Notes: generated by a model from the letters alone, not told the origin. A DNA stretch of 64,000 bases from JBCBCP01 sp039817385 (GCA_039817385.1 JBCBVY010000001.1:496001-560000); one strand, 5' to 3'; shown: positions 1 through 9,317, counted from the stretch's first letter. Numbers and translations: made by a program.

Positions 1-1
1 C

Positions 2-643
2 GTCTTCCGCGGCCCGAACGGGGCTGCAGCCCGCGTGGCCGCGCAGCACTCTCAGGATTACGCGGCGTGGTACATGCAAGTGCCCGGACTGAAGGTTGTG
101 ATGCCCTACTCTGCCGCCGACGCTAAGGGGTTGATGAAGACGGCCATTCGCGATCCGAACCCGGTCTGCTTCCTCGAAAACGAGATCCTCTATGGCCGGT
201 CTTTCGATGTGCCGCAGATCGATGACCTTGCCATCCCCTTCGGCAAGGCCCGCATCTGGCGGGAGGGCACGGACGTGACCCTCGTTAGCTTTGGGATCGG
301 GATGCAATATGCGCTGGAGGCCGCCGAAAAGCTGGCTGAGGATGGGATCAGCGCCGAAGTGCTGGACTTGCGCACGATCCGCCCGATGGACACCGGCGCG
401 ATCATCAAATCAGTGATGAAGACCAACCGCTGCGTCACAGTCGAGGAAGGCTGGCCGCAGGGATCGGTCGGCTCCTACATCTCATCCGTGCTGATGCAGG
501 AGGCGTTTGATTACCTTGACGCCCCAGTCATTAACTGCACGGGCAAGGACGTGCCGATGCCCTACGCCGCCAACCTTGAAAAGCACGCGCTGGTGACCAC
601 CGACGAGGTGATCGAAGCGGTGCGCAAAGTCACCTACCGCTAG
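2..643 (+). CDS. pdhB: Pyruvate dehydrogenase E1 component, beta subunit (5' truncated by window edge)
   Basis: This is the C-terminal part of the thiamine-diphosphate-dependent E1 beta subunit, which with E1 alpha decarboxylates pyruvate and acetylates the lipoyl group of E2 in the cytoplasm. The frame is open from base 2 with no start codon, so the gene begins before the window; an internal GTG at 35 is not a credible start. Family features are AAQHSQDYAAWY near the visible N-terminus, the transketolase pyrimidine-binding region, and the C-terminal transketolase domain (VTLVSFGIGMQYALEAAEKL, EEGWPQGSVGSYI). It lies three bases ahead of an unexpected membrane-protein gene and one gene ahead of E2, so the three probably share a transcript. 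The E2-type lipoyl domain often fused to this subunit would lie upstream and cannot be judged. Confidence 0.95.
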   Translation, partial: VFRGPNGAAARVAAQHSQDYAAWYMQVPGLKVVMPYSAADAKGLMKTAIRDPNPVCFLENEILYGRSFDVPQIDDLAIPFGKARIWREGTDVTLVSFGIGMQYALEAAEKLAEDGISAEVLDLRTIRPMDTGAIIKSVMKTNRCVTVEEGWPQGSVGSYISSVLMQEAFDYLDAPVINCTGKDVPMPYAANLEKHALVTTDEVIEAVRKVTYR

Positions 644-646
644 TCG

Positions 647-1168
647 ATGGCTCTGGGTGGATCCTCCGGCCTTTTCCAGGGCAGCGCCTCGCGCCACATC
701 CTGGGCTTTTGCGTCGTCAGCCTGGTCATCTGGACGGTCGTGTTCGTCCTGGCCTCCCCCCTCAAAGAGACATTGAGCCAGCCCGCCACACCCGGCCGCG
801 AGTTCGCGGACTTTATCGAGGGCGCGTTCCTCGTCATGTTCGGAGCCTACGTGATCGGCGGCTTCGGCGCCTCCACGCGGATGCATATCGAGGGCGTTTG
901 GGCGAGTGAAAACCCCGGCAAGGATGTCTTCAGCCGCATGACGCTTGGCTGTGTGTTCGGCCTCTTGTCCTATTTCGCTCTGTCCGAGGGATTGCTGCAG
1001 CTTTTGGTCTCGAAAGACGCCATCCCAGACGGGAAGGAACTGAAGCCGACTTACGTGTCTATCCTCCTCTTCGCCATGTTGAGCGGCATGTTCGCCAATG
1101 AACTGTTTCGCAGCCTAAAACGCCGCGTCCCGCGCGACGACAACACCGACACACCACCCAGCGGCTAA
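647..1168 (+). CDS. Small membrane protein of unknown function inside the pdh operon
   Basis: This 173-residue protein has about four hydrophobic segments (roughly residues 18-37, 58-76, 104-125 and 137-155) and a charged, basic C-terminal tail, so it is probably an inner-membrane protein. I do not recognise a family. The ATG lies 3 bases after the pdhB stop, which points to translational coupling, and pdhC follows after 31 bases. E1 beta and E2 genes are normally adjacent, so a membrane protein between them is unusual. It could be a passenger gene using the operon's promoter or a membrane partner of the complex; nothing in the sequence decides this. Confidence 0.75.
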   Translation: MALGGSSGLFQGSASRHILGFCVVSLVIWTVVFVLASPLKETLSQPATPGREFADFIEGAFLVMFGAYVIGGFGASTRMHIEGVWASENPGKDVFSRMTLGCVFGLLSYFALSEGLLQLLVSKDAIPDGKELKPTYVSILLFAMLSGMFANELFRSLKRRVPRDDNTDTPPSG

Positions 1169-1199
1169 GCCTGGCTGCACCGCACGAAGGACCCATCTC

Positions 1200-2498
1200 A
1201 TGCCCACCGAAATCCTGATGCCCGCGCTGTCTCCGACGATGGAGGAAGGCACGCTTGCCAAGTGGCTGGTCAAGGAAGGGGACACCGTGTCCTCCGGCGA
1301 CCTGCTGGCCGAGATCGAGACTGACAAGGCCACGATGGAGTTCGAGGCCGTGGACGAGGGCACGGTGGGCAAGATCCTTGTGCCCGAGGGGTCCGAAGCG
1401 GTGAAGGTCAATACGCCGATTGCCGTGTTGCTGGAGGATGGCGAAAGCGCGGATGACATCGCCGCGGCGGGCGCTTCATCAGCAGCTGCGGCGCCTTCGG
1501 TCGCTGATGAAGGCCCGAAGGGGGCTGAAGAAGCCCCCGCTCCGGCCCCGGCTGCGCCCGCAAAGGATGGCACGCGCGTCTTTGCCTCTCCCCTCGCCCG
1601 GCGGATCGCGGCGCAGAAGGGGCTGGATCTAAGCCAGATCACGGGCACCGGCCCGCGTGGGCGGATCGTGAAAGCGGATGTGGAGAGCGCGACAGCCCAG
1701 CCCGCAGCGGCTGCGGCCCCTGCCCCCGCTGCGCCGTCTGCTGCACCCGCTGCTGCCGCCCCCGCAGGGCCAAGCGCGGATGCGGTCGCCAAAATGTACG
1801 AGGGCCGCGATTACGAAGAGGTCACGCTGGACGGGATGCGCAAAACCATCGCCGCGCGCCTGACCGAAGCAAAGCAGACCGTGCCGCATTTCTACCTGCG
1901 CCGCGACATCCAGCTGGATGCGCTGCTGGACTTCCGCGCAACGCTGAACAAGCAGCTTGAAGGGCGCGGCATAAAGCTGTCGGTCAACGACTTCATCATC
2001 AAGGCGTGTGCCGCGGCGCTGCAAAGCGTGCCGGACGCCAATGCCGTCTGGGCCGGGGACCGTATCCTGAAGCTGACCCCATCGGACGTGGCTGTTGCGG
2101 TGGCCATCGAGGGCGGTCTGTTCACGCCCGTGTTGCAGGACGCGCATATGAAGTCCCTCTCGGCGCTGTCGGCTGAGATGAAAGACCTCGCCGCCCGCGC
2201 GCGGGACCGCAAGCTGGCGCCGCATGAATACCAAGGGGGCAGCTTTGCGATTTCCAACCTCGGCATGTTCGGGATCGACAATTTCGACGCGGTCATCAAC
2301 CCGCCGCATGGGGCGATCCTCGCCGTGGGCGCGGGCGTGAAAAAGCCGGTGGTCGGCGCGGATGGGGACTTAACCGTCGCGACGGTTATGTCCGTCACCC
2401 TGTCGGTCGATCACCGTGTCATCGATGGCGCGCTTGGGGCTGAACTGCTGAAGGCGATTGTTGACGGGCTGGAAAACCCCGTTGCGCTGCTGGCATGA
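1200..2498 (+). CDS. pdhC: Pyruvate dehydrogenase E2, dihydrolipoamide acetyltransferase
   Basis: The E2 core transfers the acetyl group from lipoyl-lysine to CoA. Residues 1-76 form a single biotinyl/lipoyl domain with the modified lysine at Lys43 in the ETDKATMEFE motif. An Ala/Pro-rich linker follows. A peripheral subunit-binding domain lies near residues 124-160 (FASPLARRIAAQKGLDL, GTGPRGRIVKADV), then a second Ala/Pro linker, then the catalytic 2-oxoacid dehydrogenase acyltransferase domain ending in SVDHRVIDG with catalytic His405. At 432 residues it has the expected length for a one-lipoyl E2. The acyltransferase motifs fit acetyltransferase, and the adjacent pdhB supports pyruvate rather than 2-oxoglutarate dehydrogenase. 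Confidence 0.97.
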   Translation: MPTEILMPALSPTMEEGTLAKWLVKEGDTVSSGDLLAEIETDKATMEFEAVDEGTVGKILVPEGSEAVKVNTPIAVLLEDGESADDIAAAGASSAAAAPSVADEGPKGAEEAPAPAPAAPAKDGTRVFASPLARRIAAQKGLDLSQITGTGPRGRIVKADVESATAQPAAAAAPAPAAPSAAPAAAAPAGPSADAVAKMYEGRDYEEVTLDGMRKTIAARLTEAKQTVPHFYLRRDIQLDALLDFRATLNKQLEGRGIKLSVNDFIIKACAAALQSVPDANAVWAGDRILKLTPSDVAVAVAIEGGLFTPVLQDAHMKSLSALSAEMKDLAARARDRKLAPHEYQGGSFAISNLGMFGIDNFDAVINPPHGAILAVGAGVKKPVVGADGDLTVATVMSVTLSVDHRVIDGALGAELLKAIVDGLENPVALLA

Positions 2499-2615
2499 CC
2501 GCCGGGCGGAAGGGTCAGGATATCCAGACCTGACACGCCTTTCATTCATTGGTACGTACGGGCCATTGAACGGCTCCGGCCGCATCCCGATTTTACCAAA
2601 TGAATTGAGGGCGTC

Positions 2616-2903
2616 ATGCTCACCCACGGCGTATCAACGCTCGACCTTGACACGCTGTGTCGGTGCATCGGTTTGATCGGCTTTATGATCTACGTCAGCG
2701 CGTTTTTCGCGCTGAGCCTCGGGCGGCTGGACAGCAGCCGCCCAGCCTATTTCGTTCTTGTCCTGATTGCGTCCAGCTGTGTGATGGTCAGCCTGCTGGC
2801 TAAGTTCAACCTGTCGGCGGCGCTCATTCAGTCGTTCTACATCTTCATCTCGGCGGGCGCGATTGCGCTGCGATGGGCCAGACGCTTCGTGCCGTCGGTC
2901 TAG
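2616..2903 (+). CDS. CBU_0592-like small membrane protein
   Basis: This 95-residue protein has three hydrophobic segments separated by short polar turns (GLIGFMIYVSAFFALSLGRL; YFVLVLIASSCVMVSLLA; IQSFYIFISAGAIAL). The arrangement resembles the CBU_0592 family, small proteins of unknown function that also occur as a domain in larger membrane proteins. A GAGG ribosome-binding sequence precedes the ATG. It is monocistronic after a 117-base gap that contains no other gene. It converges on cysE, and the two stop codons interlock in a CTAG tetranucleotide (4-base overlap). Family assignment is from recall of the motif pattern. Confidence 0.7.
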   Translation: MLTHGVSTLDLDTLCRCIGLIGFMIYVSAFFALSLGRLDSSRPAYFVLVLIASSCVMVSLLAKFNLSAALIQSFYIFISAGAIALRWARRFVPSV

Positions 2904-3709
2904 CCGTTTTTGCCGAACATGTGGTCCATCGAGATCGACGGCTGATCGCATCCTGCCTCGCCCACGATGCGGGCTGGAATACCTGCCACGGTCTTACAGC
3001 CGGGCACCGACTCGAGCACAACCGAACCCGCAGCGATGCGGCTGCAATCGCCAACGGTGATATTTCCAAGCACCTTCGCCCCCGCACCGATCAGCACGCC
3101 GTTGCCGATCTTTGGGTGGCGATCCTCTTCCTCTTTGCCGGTGCCGCCCAGCGTGACCGAGTGCAGCATTGAGACGTTGTCGCCGACCACGGCCGTTTCT
3201 CCGATCACGATGGAATGGGCGTGATCAATGAAAATGCCCTTCCCAATCCGCGCGCCCGGATGGATATCCACACCAAAGATCTCGGACACCCGCATCTGAA
3301 AGAAATAGGCAAGATCGCGCTGCCCTTCGGACCACAGATATTGGCCGATGCGGTACGCCTGCATGGCCTGATAGCCTTTGAAAAAGAGGATCGGCTGCAA
3401 AAGGCGATGGCAAGCCGGGTCGCGTTCGTAGACAGCGACAAGATCGGCGCGCGCGGCCTCCACGAGGTCAGGCCGGGCCGCATAAGCGGCATCGACAACC
3501 TCGCGCACGACAACCATCGACATCTCGTTCGAGGCGAGTTTCGCGGCAATCCGGTAGCTGAGCGCCTTGTCGAGCGATTTGTGGTGCAGCACGCAAGCAT
3601 GCACAAAGCCGCCAATCAGCGGCTCGTCCCGCACGGCGGTCTGCGCCTCTTCGGTGATTTGTGACCAGACGGGATCAACCGCGGCGATGTTGCTTTTGGG
3701 ATGGGCCAT
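2900..3709 (-). CDS. cysE: Serine O-acetyltransferase
   Basis: CysE acetylates L-serine with acetyl-CoA, the first step of cysteine biosynthesis, in the cytoplasm. The ATG at 3709 is chosen because AAAGGAG lies just upstream; a longer open frame has no such signal. The protein is 269 residues. It has the alpha-helical N-terminal region (residues about 10-140) and a C-terminal left-handed beta helix of hexapeptide repeats (HPGARIGKGIFIDHAHSIVIG, written here across its start). The active-site segments FIDHAHSIVIGE and HPKIGNGVLIGAGAKVLGN are intact. In Rhodobacterales cysE commonly sits beside the last GTA gene, as here. Confidence 0.95.
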   Translation of the reverse strand: MAHPKSNIAAVDPVWSQITEEAQTAVRDEPLIGGFVHACVLHHKSLDKALSYRIAAKLASNEMSMVVVREVVDAAYAARPDLVEAARADLVAVYERDPACHRLLQPILFFKGYQAMQAYRIGQYLWSEGQRDLAYFFQMRVSEIFGVDIHPGARIGKGIFIDHAHSIVIGETAVVGDNVSMLHSVTLGGTGKEEEDRHPKIGNGVLIGAGAKVLGNITVGDCSRIAAGSVVLESVPGCKTVAGIPARIVGEAGCDQPSISMDHMFGKNG

Positions 3710-3799
3710 GACGCGTCTCCTTTGCGGATATGCGTAACCCATGTATAGCCAAAACGCCAAACAGGAACCTGTGATGGCATGTATTTCAACGCGTGATGG

Positions 3800-4093
3800 C
3801 TAGTGAGCGCGGCTGAGCTTACGGTCGAGGATGGTCCGAAGCACCGTCTCCAAACAGGTGCAGTACTCCAGATCGTTGAGCCGCGGCTCGCGCGCGCGCA
3901 CCCGTTTGCGCGCCGCACTCGACAGGGTTCCGTCGCCCCAAAACGCGTGCGTGCGTCCCAGGCGGCGGGTATAGGCGTCCGCCCAGTCAGCCTCTTCCAA
4001 CAACCTGCGGCAGAGCGCATCGCGCGCAGGTGCGGGCGCGGCCAGCAGAACCCGGGCCGCGTCGCGGATGTCAATATGCTCCAGCGGTCGCAT
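3800..4093 (-). CDS. Short conserved GTA-adjacent protein (DUF7742-like)
   Basis: This 97-residue protein has no membrane segment. It begins with an alpha-helical stretch (IRDAARVLLAAPAPARDALC) and carries the conserved-looking WGDGTLSSAA and LEYCTCLETVL segments. Its ATG overlaps the stop codon of GTA gene 15, so it is translationally coupled to the end of the cluster. I recall short proteins of this type, named DUF7742, between the GTA cluster and cysE in Rhodobacteraceae. The function is unknown. A role in particle production is only suggested by position. The 90 bases between it and cysE show no other gene. Confidence 0.7.
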   Translation of the reverse strand: MRPLEHIDIRDAARVLLAAPAPARDALCRRLLEEADWADAYTRRLGRTHAFWGDGTLSSAARKRVRAREPRLNDLEYCTCLETVLRTILDRKLSRAH

Positions 4094-7000
4094 CAGGCTG
4101 TGAACCGGGCAGGCAGGCCGGGACCATAGCGCGATGAGATCTGCGCGACCTCCAGCCGGTAGTTCGGCACGCCATCTGCCCCCTGCATGGCCGCCGTATA
4201 GGTCCAGCCCGGCGCGGAGACCTGGGCCTCCCGGATGATCTGAGCCCCGTCAAGCACCTTTACGATGTAGGCTTCGGCATCTTCGCCGAGGGGCACATCG
4301 ATGCCGTCCCACGTGTCGCCGTCAATGCGCGTTCTGCGGATCCACGTGTAGGCGTGATCCCCGCCATCGACGTGGCGCCGCACATGGACGGGTGCATACG
4401 GGCGCAGGCCGTTGCCGTCGAACGCCTCAATGCGGTGGGTGTAAGACGGATCGTCAAACGCGCGCTGGGCAGGGCCAATGCGGTAGTACTGCGCAACGCG
4501 GCGCAGCGAGGCCGGCAGGTCGATCTGGGATGGCACCGAATTCAAAAGAACAAACGACGACCCTTCGGGCCAAGCATCCGGCATGAGACCATCAGAGCCA
4601 AGCTGCCCCCGCAGGCGATCGCTGAGCAGGTAGGTGTCCGGCGCAATCAGCTCCGCGGTCTGAAACTGGAACAGTTCCCAGTTTCCGCTGGAGCCATCAC
4701 CAATCGCCGCGAGGTTGCCACCGTTGAGGAGGGCAATCCGCTCGATTGAGGACAGCGTGCCGCTTTCAAGCTTTACCTCAAGCGCGGCACCGCGATCCCA
4801 CAGCCCAAACCGCGCGGCAGTCATCGCATTTTGCGTAACGCCCACGGTGCTGCGGGCCGCGACGATTGAGTTCAGGACGTAACCTTCGTCCGATGAAGAG
4901 GAATAGACCGCGACACTGCCGGGCCAGGGCTGGCCCGTCACGGCAAGGTGCGGGATGTGTGGCGCTTCGTCCCCGGTCATCAAGGGCAGGTCAAGGAAAA
5001 GCGGCCGCACCGGCACGGGCGGAACAAAGGCGCGAACCGTGGCAAGGTCGGCGTCGATCTCGGACGGCACGTAGGTTTCCGGTTCGATCCGCACGGCGTC
5101 GACGATCTGGAACGGGCCCTGCTCGACCCGGTCCACCCGGTAACGCGCGTCCCGCTCGCCGTCATCTGCAGGCAGGCGCAGAACGTCCCCGGCGCCCAGA
5201 TCAAGGCGCGAGGGCGGCAGCGCAAGGCGGACCGTGTCGCGGGCAATGCGCGCCTCGGTCAGCCAACGCTCAGCCACCTGGCGCGCCTCGGCGCGGGTCA
5301 GCGACAAGGGGAGCTCGGTTGCAGAGACCGCGTGCGTTGCCTCATCGGCCAGAATCGCCTCTTCGGTCGCGGTCTCGAAATTTGCGTCCGCTTCGACAAA
5401 GCCAAGGCGCACGCGGCCGGCCATTTCCGCGCCCGCTTCGCGCACCTGTTCGAGGCTGCCGTCGATATCATCGGTCCGCACGAAGCCGTCGCGATCAACT
5501 TCATGGCCCGCATAGCCGTCCCGCATCACAAAGCGCAGCACACCGTCCCGCTCAATCGCATCGAAAGCGTAGCGCAGCATCAGGGGCTGGAGGGCCGTGC
5601 GCGCCTCGGCCACGTCCGTTACCGCATAGCCGCGCACATAGCCGTAAAGCCCATCCGTGTCATATGCCGTCAGGCCCGCGCGTTCGCAAATCTCGGCCAC
5701 GACATTCGCCAGCGTACGGCCAGAGGTCCGGCCATTGATCCAGTGGCCGCGCGGATAGTTCTCCCCGTCCGACCAAAGCTGCAGATTGTTCGGAAAAAAC
5801 GGGTAAGGCCGCGTGTCCCAAGCCCAGACAAACGCCCGCGACATATCAAGCATGGGCCCGCCATATTCGGCCGACACCGGGTTATGCGACGGCTCCGCCC
5901 AGTAGCTGTGCATGGCGCGCAAGTAATGCTTCTGGATCAGGTCGTCGCGCGCGCCGTTCGAATGCTTCGGCAGGCTGCTTTCTGAGGACTTTTCATCGAG
6001 GAACTTGTTCGGCTGGTTGGTCCCCTTGTCGACCGCAGCGCAGCCCAGTTCGGTGAACCAGAACGGCTTCATCTGCGGCAGCCAAGCCGTTGGCGCCGCC
6101 TCACGCACCCCATCGATGCGGTTGTGATGGGTCTGCGACCACCAATTCCGAATGTCCTTGTAGCGGAACACCCACGGCTCATCATGCGCGCCATCGGTGA
6201 TCGGCGTGCGGATCTGCGCGGCTTCGGCCTCAGGTGAGTGGTAGTACCAATCGTACCCCTCCCCGCCTTCGATATTGGACCACAGGTAGCCAAGGTTATA
6301 GATGCTGTCCCACGACTGTGCATCGAGATGGTCGCGGCCCTCGCGCCAGTCGGACAGCGGCATGTAATTGTCGATCCCGATGAAATCGATGTGCGCGTCG
6401 GCCCAAAGCGGGTCGAGGTGGAAGTAGATGTTGCCGGAGCCGTCTTGCGGGTGATAGCCGAAATACTCCGACCAATCCGCAGCATAGCCGATCTTTGTGC
6501 CGGGCCCCACAAGCGTTCGAACCTCGCCCGCAAGTGCACGGAGCGCGGCGACAAACGGAAAGCTGTGGTTTGCGCCGCGCAGCTGAGTCAGTCCGCGCAG
6601 CTCCGAGCCGATGCAAAAGGATTCCACGCCGCCCGCCGCTGCGCACAGCGCAGCGTAGTGAAGGATAAAGCGCGAAAACGTCCACTCATCCGGGCCGGTG
6701 TAGGCCACGGCCCCGTCTGAGACGGCAAAATCGGCGGCAGTTACGGTTCCGACAAAGGCGGCAACCTCCGCCTCCGTCGCCGCAGTGCCATCGGGCGTGC
6801 CATCCACACCCGGCGCAAGGCTGCCCGTAATCCGCCCGCGCCACGGCAAGGCGGGCTGGCCCTCTTGCCCGGTATAGGGGTCGATCAGCGCATTGCCGCC
6901 CAGCTGATCCATCAGGATAAACGGATAGAACATCACGGCTTTGCCTGCCGCGTTCATTGCGCGGATCGCCTCAACAACCGACGCATCCGCTGGCGTGCCG

Positions 7001-8010
7001 CCATAGATCGGCCGACCCTCGCTTTGCGCGATTTCCGTCGCCCCTGCGCGCGTCAGACCGGACACGGACCACGGCATATTCGAGCCCTCGTGATCGGCCC
7101 GCTCGACCTTCGGCTCCACCCTACACGCCGCGCAGCGCAGATCACCGCCGAACCACGACACGATAAGCGATGCGGCCTCACAGGCGGGCAGTTCGTCCCG
7201 AAGGATGTCCAGCGATTGCGCAAAATCAGTTTTGCCCGCGGGCGTGTTCACGTTCGCGCTCCAGCGCCCGGTGCCACCGTCCGAGTACGTGACCGGCGTG
7301 GTGGCCAGCGCGTATTCCCCCGATCCAGGCATGAGGGCCACGGCGCGGACGGCGCGCGTCATCTCTTCGTCTGCATAGCTTTGGCTCAGCTGCTCCGGGC
7401 GCACCACCTCGAAGGTGAACTGCGGCACGCGGTTGCCAAATTGCGCCAGCTCCAGCGCCTCGATCACCACGTAAGCGGTGCCGCGATAGGCGGGGACAAA
7501 GCCTGCGCCCTCGATGGCCTCAATCACCGGGTCGGGCATCTGATCGGTGGTGCCCGTGTAGACCCGCATGTTCAGGCTATCGACGGCCAGCTCTTCGCCG
7601 TCCGCCCAGACGCGCCCAACGCGCGTGATCTCCCCCTCGCACAGGGCAATCGCGAGGTTGACCGAGTAACTGTATTCGCGGGTCTTCGGCTGGCTCGGCG
7701 CGCCCTTTCCGCCGCCCGTTACCGTGCTGGTCTCCGCAAAGTCGGAGGCCCAGATGACCTGACCGCCCAGCCGCATCCGGCCATAAAGCTGGCTGATTGG
7801 CGCGCCTTCCCCCGCATGTGTCAGCCGGAAGCGGTCCACCTTGCCGCTTTCGCGCACTTCGGAGCCCTGGCCCATGATCCGCTGATCCAGCACCTTGCCC
7901 AATGTCGCGCCAACCGCGCGCCCAACCGCAACGGAGCTAAGGCCCGCCAGCGTGCCGCCGATCGAGCCACCAATTGCCGCGCCTGCGGCGCTCAGAACGA
8001 TTGTCGCCAT
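4093..8010 (-). CDS. GTA gene 15: large tail-tip/host-contact protein with TIM-barrel-like domain
   Basis: At 1305 residues this is the largest protein of the cluster and corresponds to Rhodobacter capsulatus GTA g15, which forms the distal baseplate 'megatron' that contacts the recipient. The N-terminus has a Gly/Ala-rich hydrophobic stretch, followed by a tail-fibre-like region. The central part is a glycoside-hydrolase-like TIM-barrel domain (about residues 430-750) with SEYFGYHP, DFIGIDNYMPLSDW and a candidate catalytic Glu in FWFTELG near residue 653. A phage tail protein domain follows. The start has GGAGG shortly upstream, 3 bases past the g14 stop. The stop overlaps the next small gene. 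Confidence 0.93.
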   Translation of the reverse strand: MATIVLSAAGAAIGGSIGGTLAGLSSVAVGRAVGATLGKVLDQRIMGQGSEVRESGKVDRFRLTHAGEGAPISQLYGRMRLGGQVIWASDFAETSTVTGGGKGAPSQPKTREYSYSVNLAIALCEGEITRVGRVWADGEELAVDSLNMRVYTGTTDQMPDPVIEAIEGAGFVPAYRGTAYVVIEALELAQFGNRVPQFTFEVVRPEQLSQSYADEEMTRAVRAVALMPGSGEYALATTPVTYSDGGTGRWSANVNTPAGKTDFAQSLDILRDELPACEAASLIVSWFGGDLRCAACRVEPKVERADHEGSNMPWSVSGLTRAGATEIAQSEGRPIYGGTPADASVVEAIRAMNAAGKAVMFYPFILMDQLGGNALIDPYTGQEGQPALPWRGRITGSLAPGVDGTPDGTAATEAEVAAFVGTVTAADFAVSDGAVAYTGPDEWTFSRFILHYAALCAAAGGVESFCIGSELRGLTQLRGANHSFPFVAALRALAGEVRTLVGPGTKIGYAADWSEYFGYHPQDGSGNIYFHLDPLWADAHIDFIGIDNYMPLSDWREGRDHLDAQSWDSIYNLGYLWSNIEGGEGYDWYYHSPEAEAAQIRTPITDGAHDEPWVFRYKDIRNWWSQTHHNRIDGVREAAPTAWLPQMKPFWFTELGCAAVDKGTNQPNKFLDEKSSESSLPKHSNGARDDLIQKHYLRAMHSYWAEPSHNPVSAEYGGPMLDMSRAFVWAWDTRPYPFFPNNLQLWSDGENYPRGHWINGRTSGRTLANVVAEICERAGLTAYDTDGLYGYVRGYAVTDVAEARTALQPLMLRYAFDAIERDGVLRFVMRDGYAGHEVDRDGFVRTDDIDGSLEQVREAGAEMAGRVRLGFVEADANFETATEEAILADEATHAVSATELPLSLTRAEARQVAERWLTEARIARDTVRLALPPSRLDLGAGDVLRLPADDGERDARYRVDRVEQGPFQIVDAVRIEPETYVPSEIDADLATVRAFVPPVPVRPLFLDLPLMTGDEAPHIPHLAVTGQPWPGSVAVYSSSSDEGYVLNSIVAARSTVGVTQNAMTAARFGLWDRGAALEVKLESGTLSSIERIALLNGGNLAAIGDGSSGNWELFQFQTAELIAPDTYLLSDRLRGQLGSDGLMPDAWPEGSSFVLLNSVPSQIDLPASLRRVAQYYRIGPAQRAFDDPSYTHRIEAFDGNGLRPYAPVHVRRHVDGGDHAYTWIRRTRIDGDTWDGIDVPLGEDAEAYIVKVLDGAQIIREAQVSAPGWTYTAAMQGADGVPNYRLEVAQISSRYGPGLPARFTA

Positions 8011-8013
8011 CTG

Positions 8014-8439
8014 TCAGGCCTCCTGTCGAAATGCGAATTGCGCCACGATGCGGCGGCGCCACGGCGCAGAAAGCGGGGATTCCACGACACCGTGGCCGCT
8101 ATAGGCGTGTATGAACCGAGGGGTTTGGCCCAGCTCCGACACGATACCGAGGTGCTTGGCCACCGCGCCTGCACGCATGCGGAACAGGATCACGTCGCCG
8201 ACCGAGATGGCGTCGCGCGGCTCCAGATGCCGCAGGGCCGCGCGCCACAGCCGCTCGTCGCCCTGCGGCTCGGACCAATCCATCGTGTAGGCGGGGGGCA
8301 GCTCCGGCTCTGCACCGTAAAGCGCGCGCCAGATGCCCCGGACAAGGCCAAGGCAATCCGCGCCCGCGCCCCGCACGGACGCCTGATGCACGTAAGGTGT
8401 GCCGATCCAGCGCCGTGCTTCAGCCACAACCCGGCTCAC
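8014..8439 (-). CDS. GTA gene 14: NlpC/P60 cell-wall peptidase
   Basis: This predicted 141-residue peptidoglycan peptidase of the tail tip is expected to help DNA cross the recipient envelope. The NlpC/P60 catalytic Cys lies in GADCLGLVRG and the His in AVAKHLGIVSE; the third polar residue is probably in FIHAYSGHGV. The GTG at 8439 is preferred over a longer frame because it overlaps the g13 stop as GTGA, the coupling seen through this cluster, and because the preceding residues lie inside g13. The family name 'peptidase P60' is commonly applied to this GTA gene. Confidence 0.93.
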   Translation of the reverse strand: MSRVVAEARRWIGTPYVHQASVRGAGADCLGLVRGIWRALYGAEPELPPAYTMDWSEPQGDERLWRAALRHLEPRDAISVGDVILFRMRAGAVAKHLGIVSELGQTPRFIHAYSGHGVVESPLSAPWRRRIVAQFAFRQEA

Positions 8440-9317
8440 CGCAGGCTCCCGCCGGTGTTCGCGCCAGACTGCCGCGGATAGGCCATTTGCCAATCTTCTC
8501 CTGGCAAGTCCGGAAAGCCCTGGTAGTTGAGGAAGTTATTGAACTTGAGCCGGCACGTCTCGACCCGCTTGTCGCAGCCGGCAACCAGCCGCAACGCATC
8601 GCCCGCGGCCACCTGTGCCCGCAGCGGCTCCCACAGCTCGACCACGCGCGCGCCCGCTTCGAACCGGTCTTCCTTGATCATCCCCCAGAGGCCCGCCGCG
8701 GGGCCGGAGACGGCCTCCAGTCGCCCCCGGCGGAACCACCTCGGCTCAAACCCGTTTAGTGCCGCCCAGCGGAACACGCGGCCCTCTTCGACCGCTTCGA
8801 CCGTCACGTCAGCAAAATACCCCGGCGTGGACGTATCAAAGCCGCAGTTCCGATCGCCCAGCACCGCGGTGCAGGGCTTCTGATAGACCCGGCCCAGCGG
8901 GCGGTTCAGCGCCTCGGTCAGACCGCGCAACTCGGCGTGGAACGCGCCCCCTGCCCGCTTGATTTCACCGATCGTGCCGCGAAACATCAGCCAGCGGGTC
9001 TCCGGTTCGGCCCAGTTCACGCGCCACGCGCGCACCTCGGCCCCATCAAAACGGCCCGCTTCGATGTCCGCATCCGTCACCGCGGCAGCTGTCAACGCGC
9101 CAAGCGCCTCGGAATTGTCCACCGAAAGCCCGGTGGACTGCGCCAAGGCCGCGGCCGTCAGGCCGGTGTTGGCCTGAAATTCGATGCCATCAAAGCACAG
9201 CGCACAATCGTGATCCGTGAACCCATAGGTCACGCCATCCGCCCGCGTGATCGCCCACGCACGGCAAAGCGTCGTCAGCCCCGTCCGCACGTGCTCCAGA
9301 AATGCCTCGCCCTGCAT
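8436..9317 (-). CDS. GTA gene 13: tail hub protein (DUF2163)
   Basis: This 293-residue protein has an N-terminal DUF2163 domain (YGFTDHDCALCFDG; FRGTIGEIKR) and a C-terminal phage domain containing KPCTAVLGDRNCGFD and GCDKRVETCRLKFNN. In the published RcGTA structure the hub protein binds an iron-sulfur cluster through cysteines; the four cysteines in these two motifs are the obvious equivalents, which is inference here. The ATG at 9317 overlaps the g12 stop as TGATG; an upstream GTG at 9320 is less likely. Confidence 0.93.
   Translation of the reverse strand: MQGEAFLEHVRTGLTTLCRAWAITRADGVTYGFTDHDCALCFDGIEFQANTGLTAAALAQSTGLSVDNSEALGALTAAAVTDADIEAGRFDGAEVRAWRVNWAEPETRWLMFRGTIGEIKRAGGAFHAELRGLTEALNRPLGRVYQKPCTAVLGDRNCGFDTSTPGYFADVTVEAVEEGRVFRWAALNGFEPRWFRRGRLEAVSGPAAGLWGMIKEDRFEAGARVVELWEPLRAQVAAGDALRLVAGCDKRVETCRLKFNNFLNYQGFPDLPGEDWQMAYPRQSGANTGGSLR

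Noticed and set aside
6865..8481. Long plus-strand open frame of 538 codons opposite GTA genes 14 and 15
   Set aside because: It is the antisense shadow of high-GC coding sequence; its residues are rich in Arg, Ala, His and Gly with no domain, while the minus strand encodes conserved GTA proteins.
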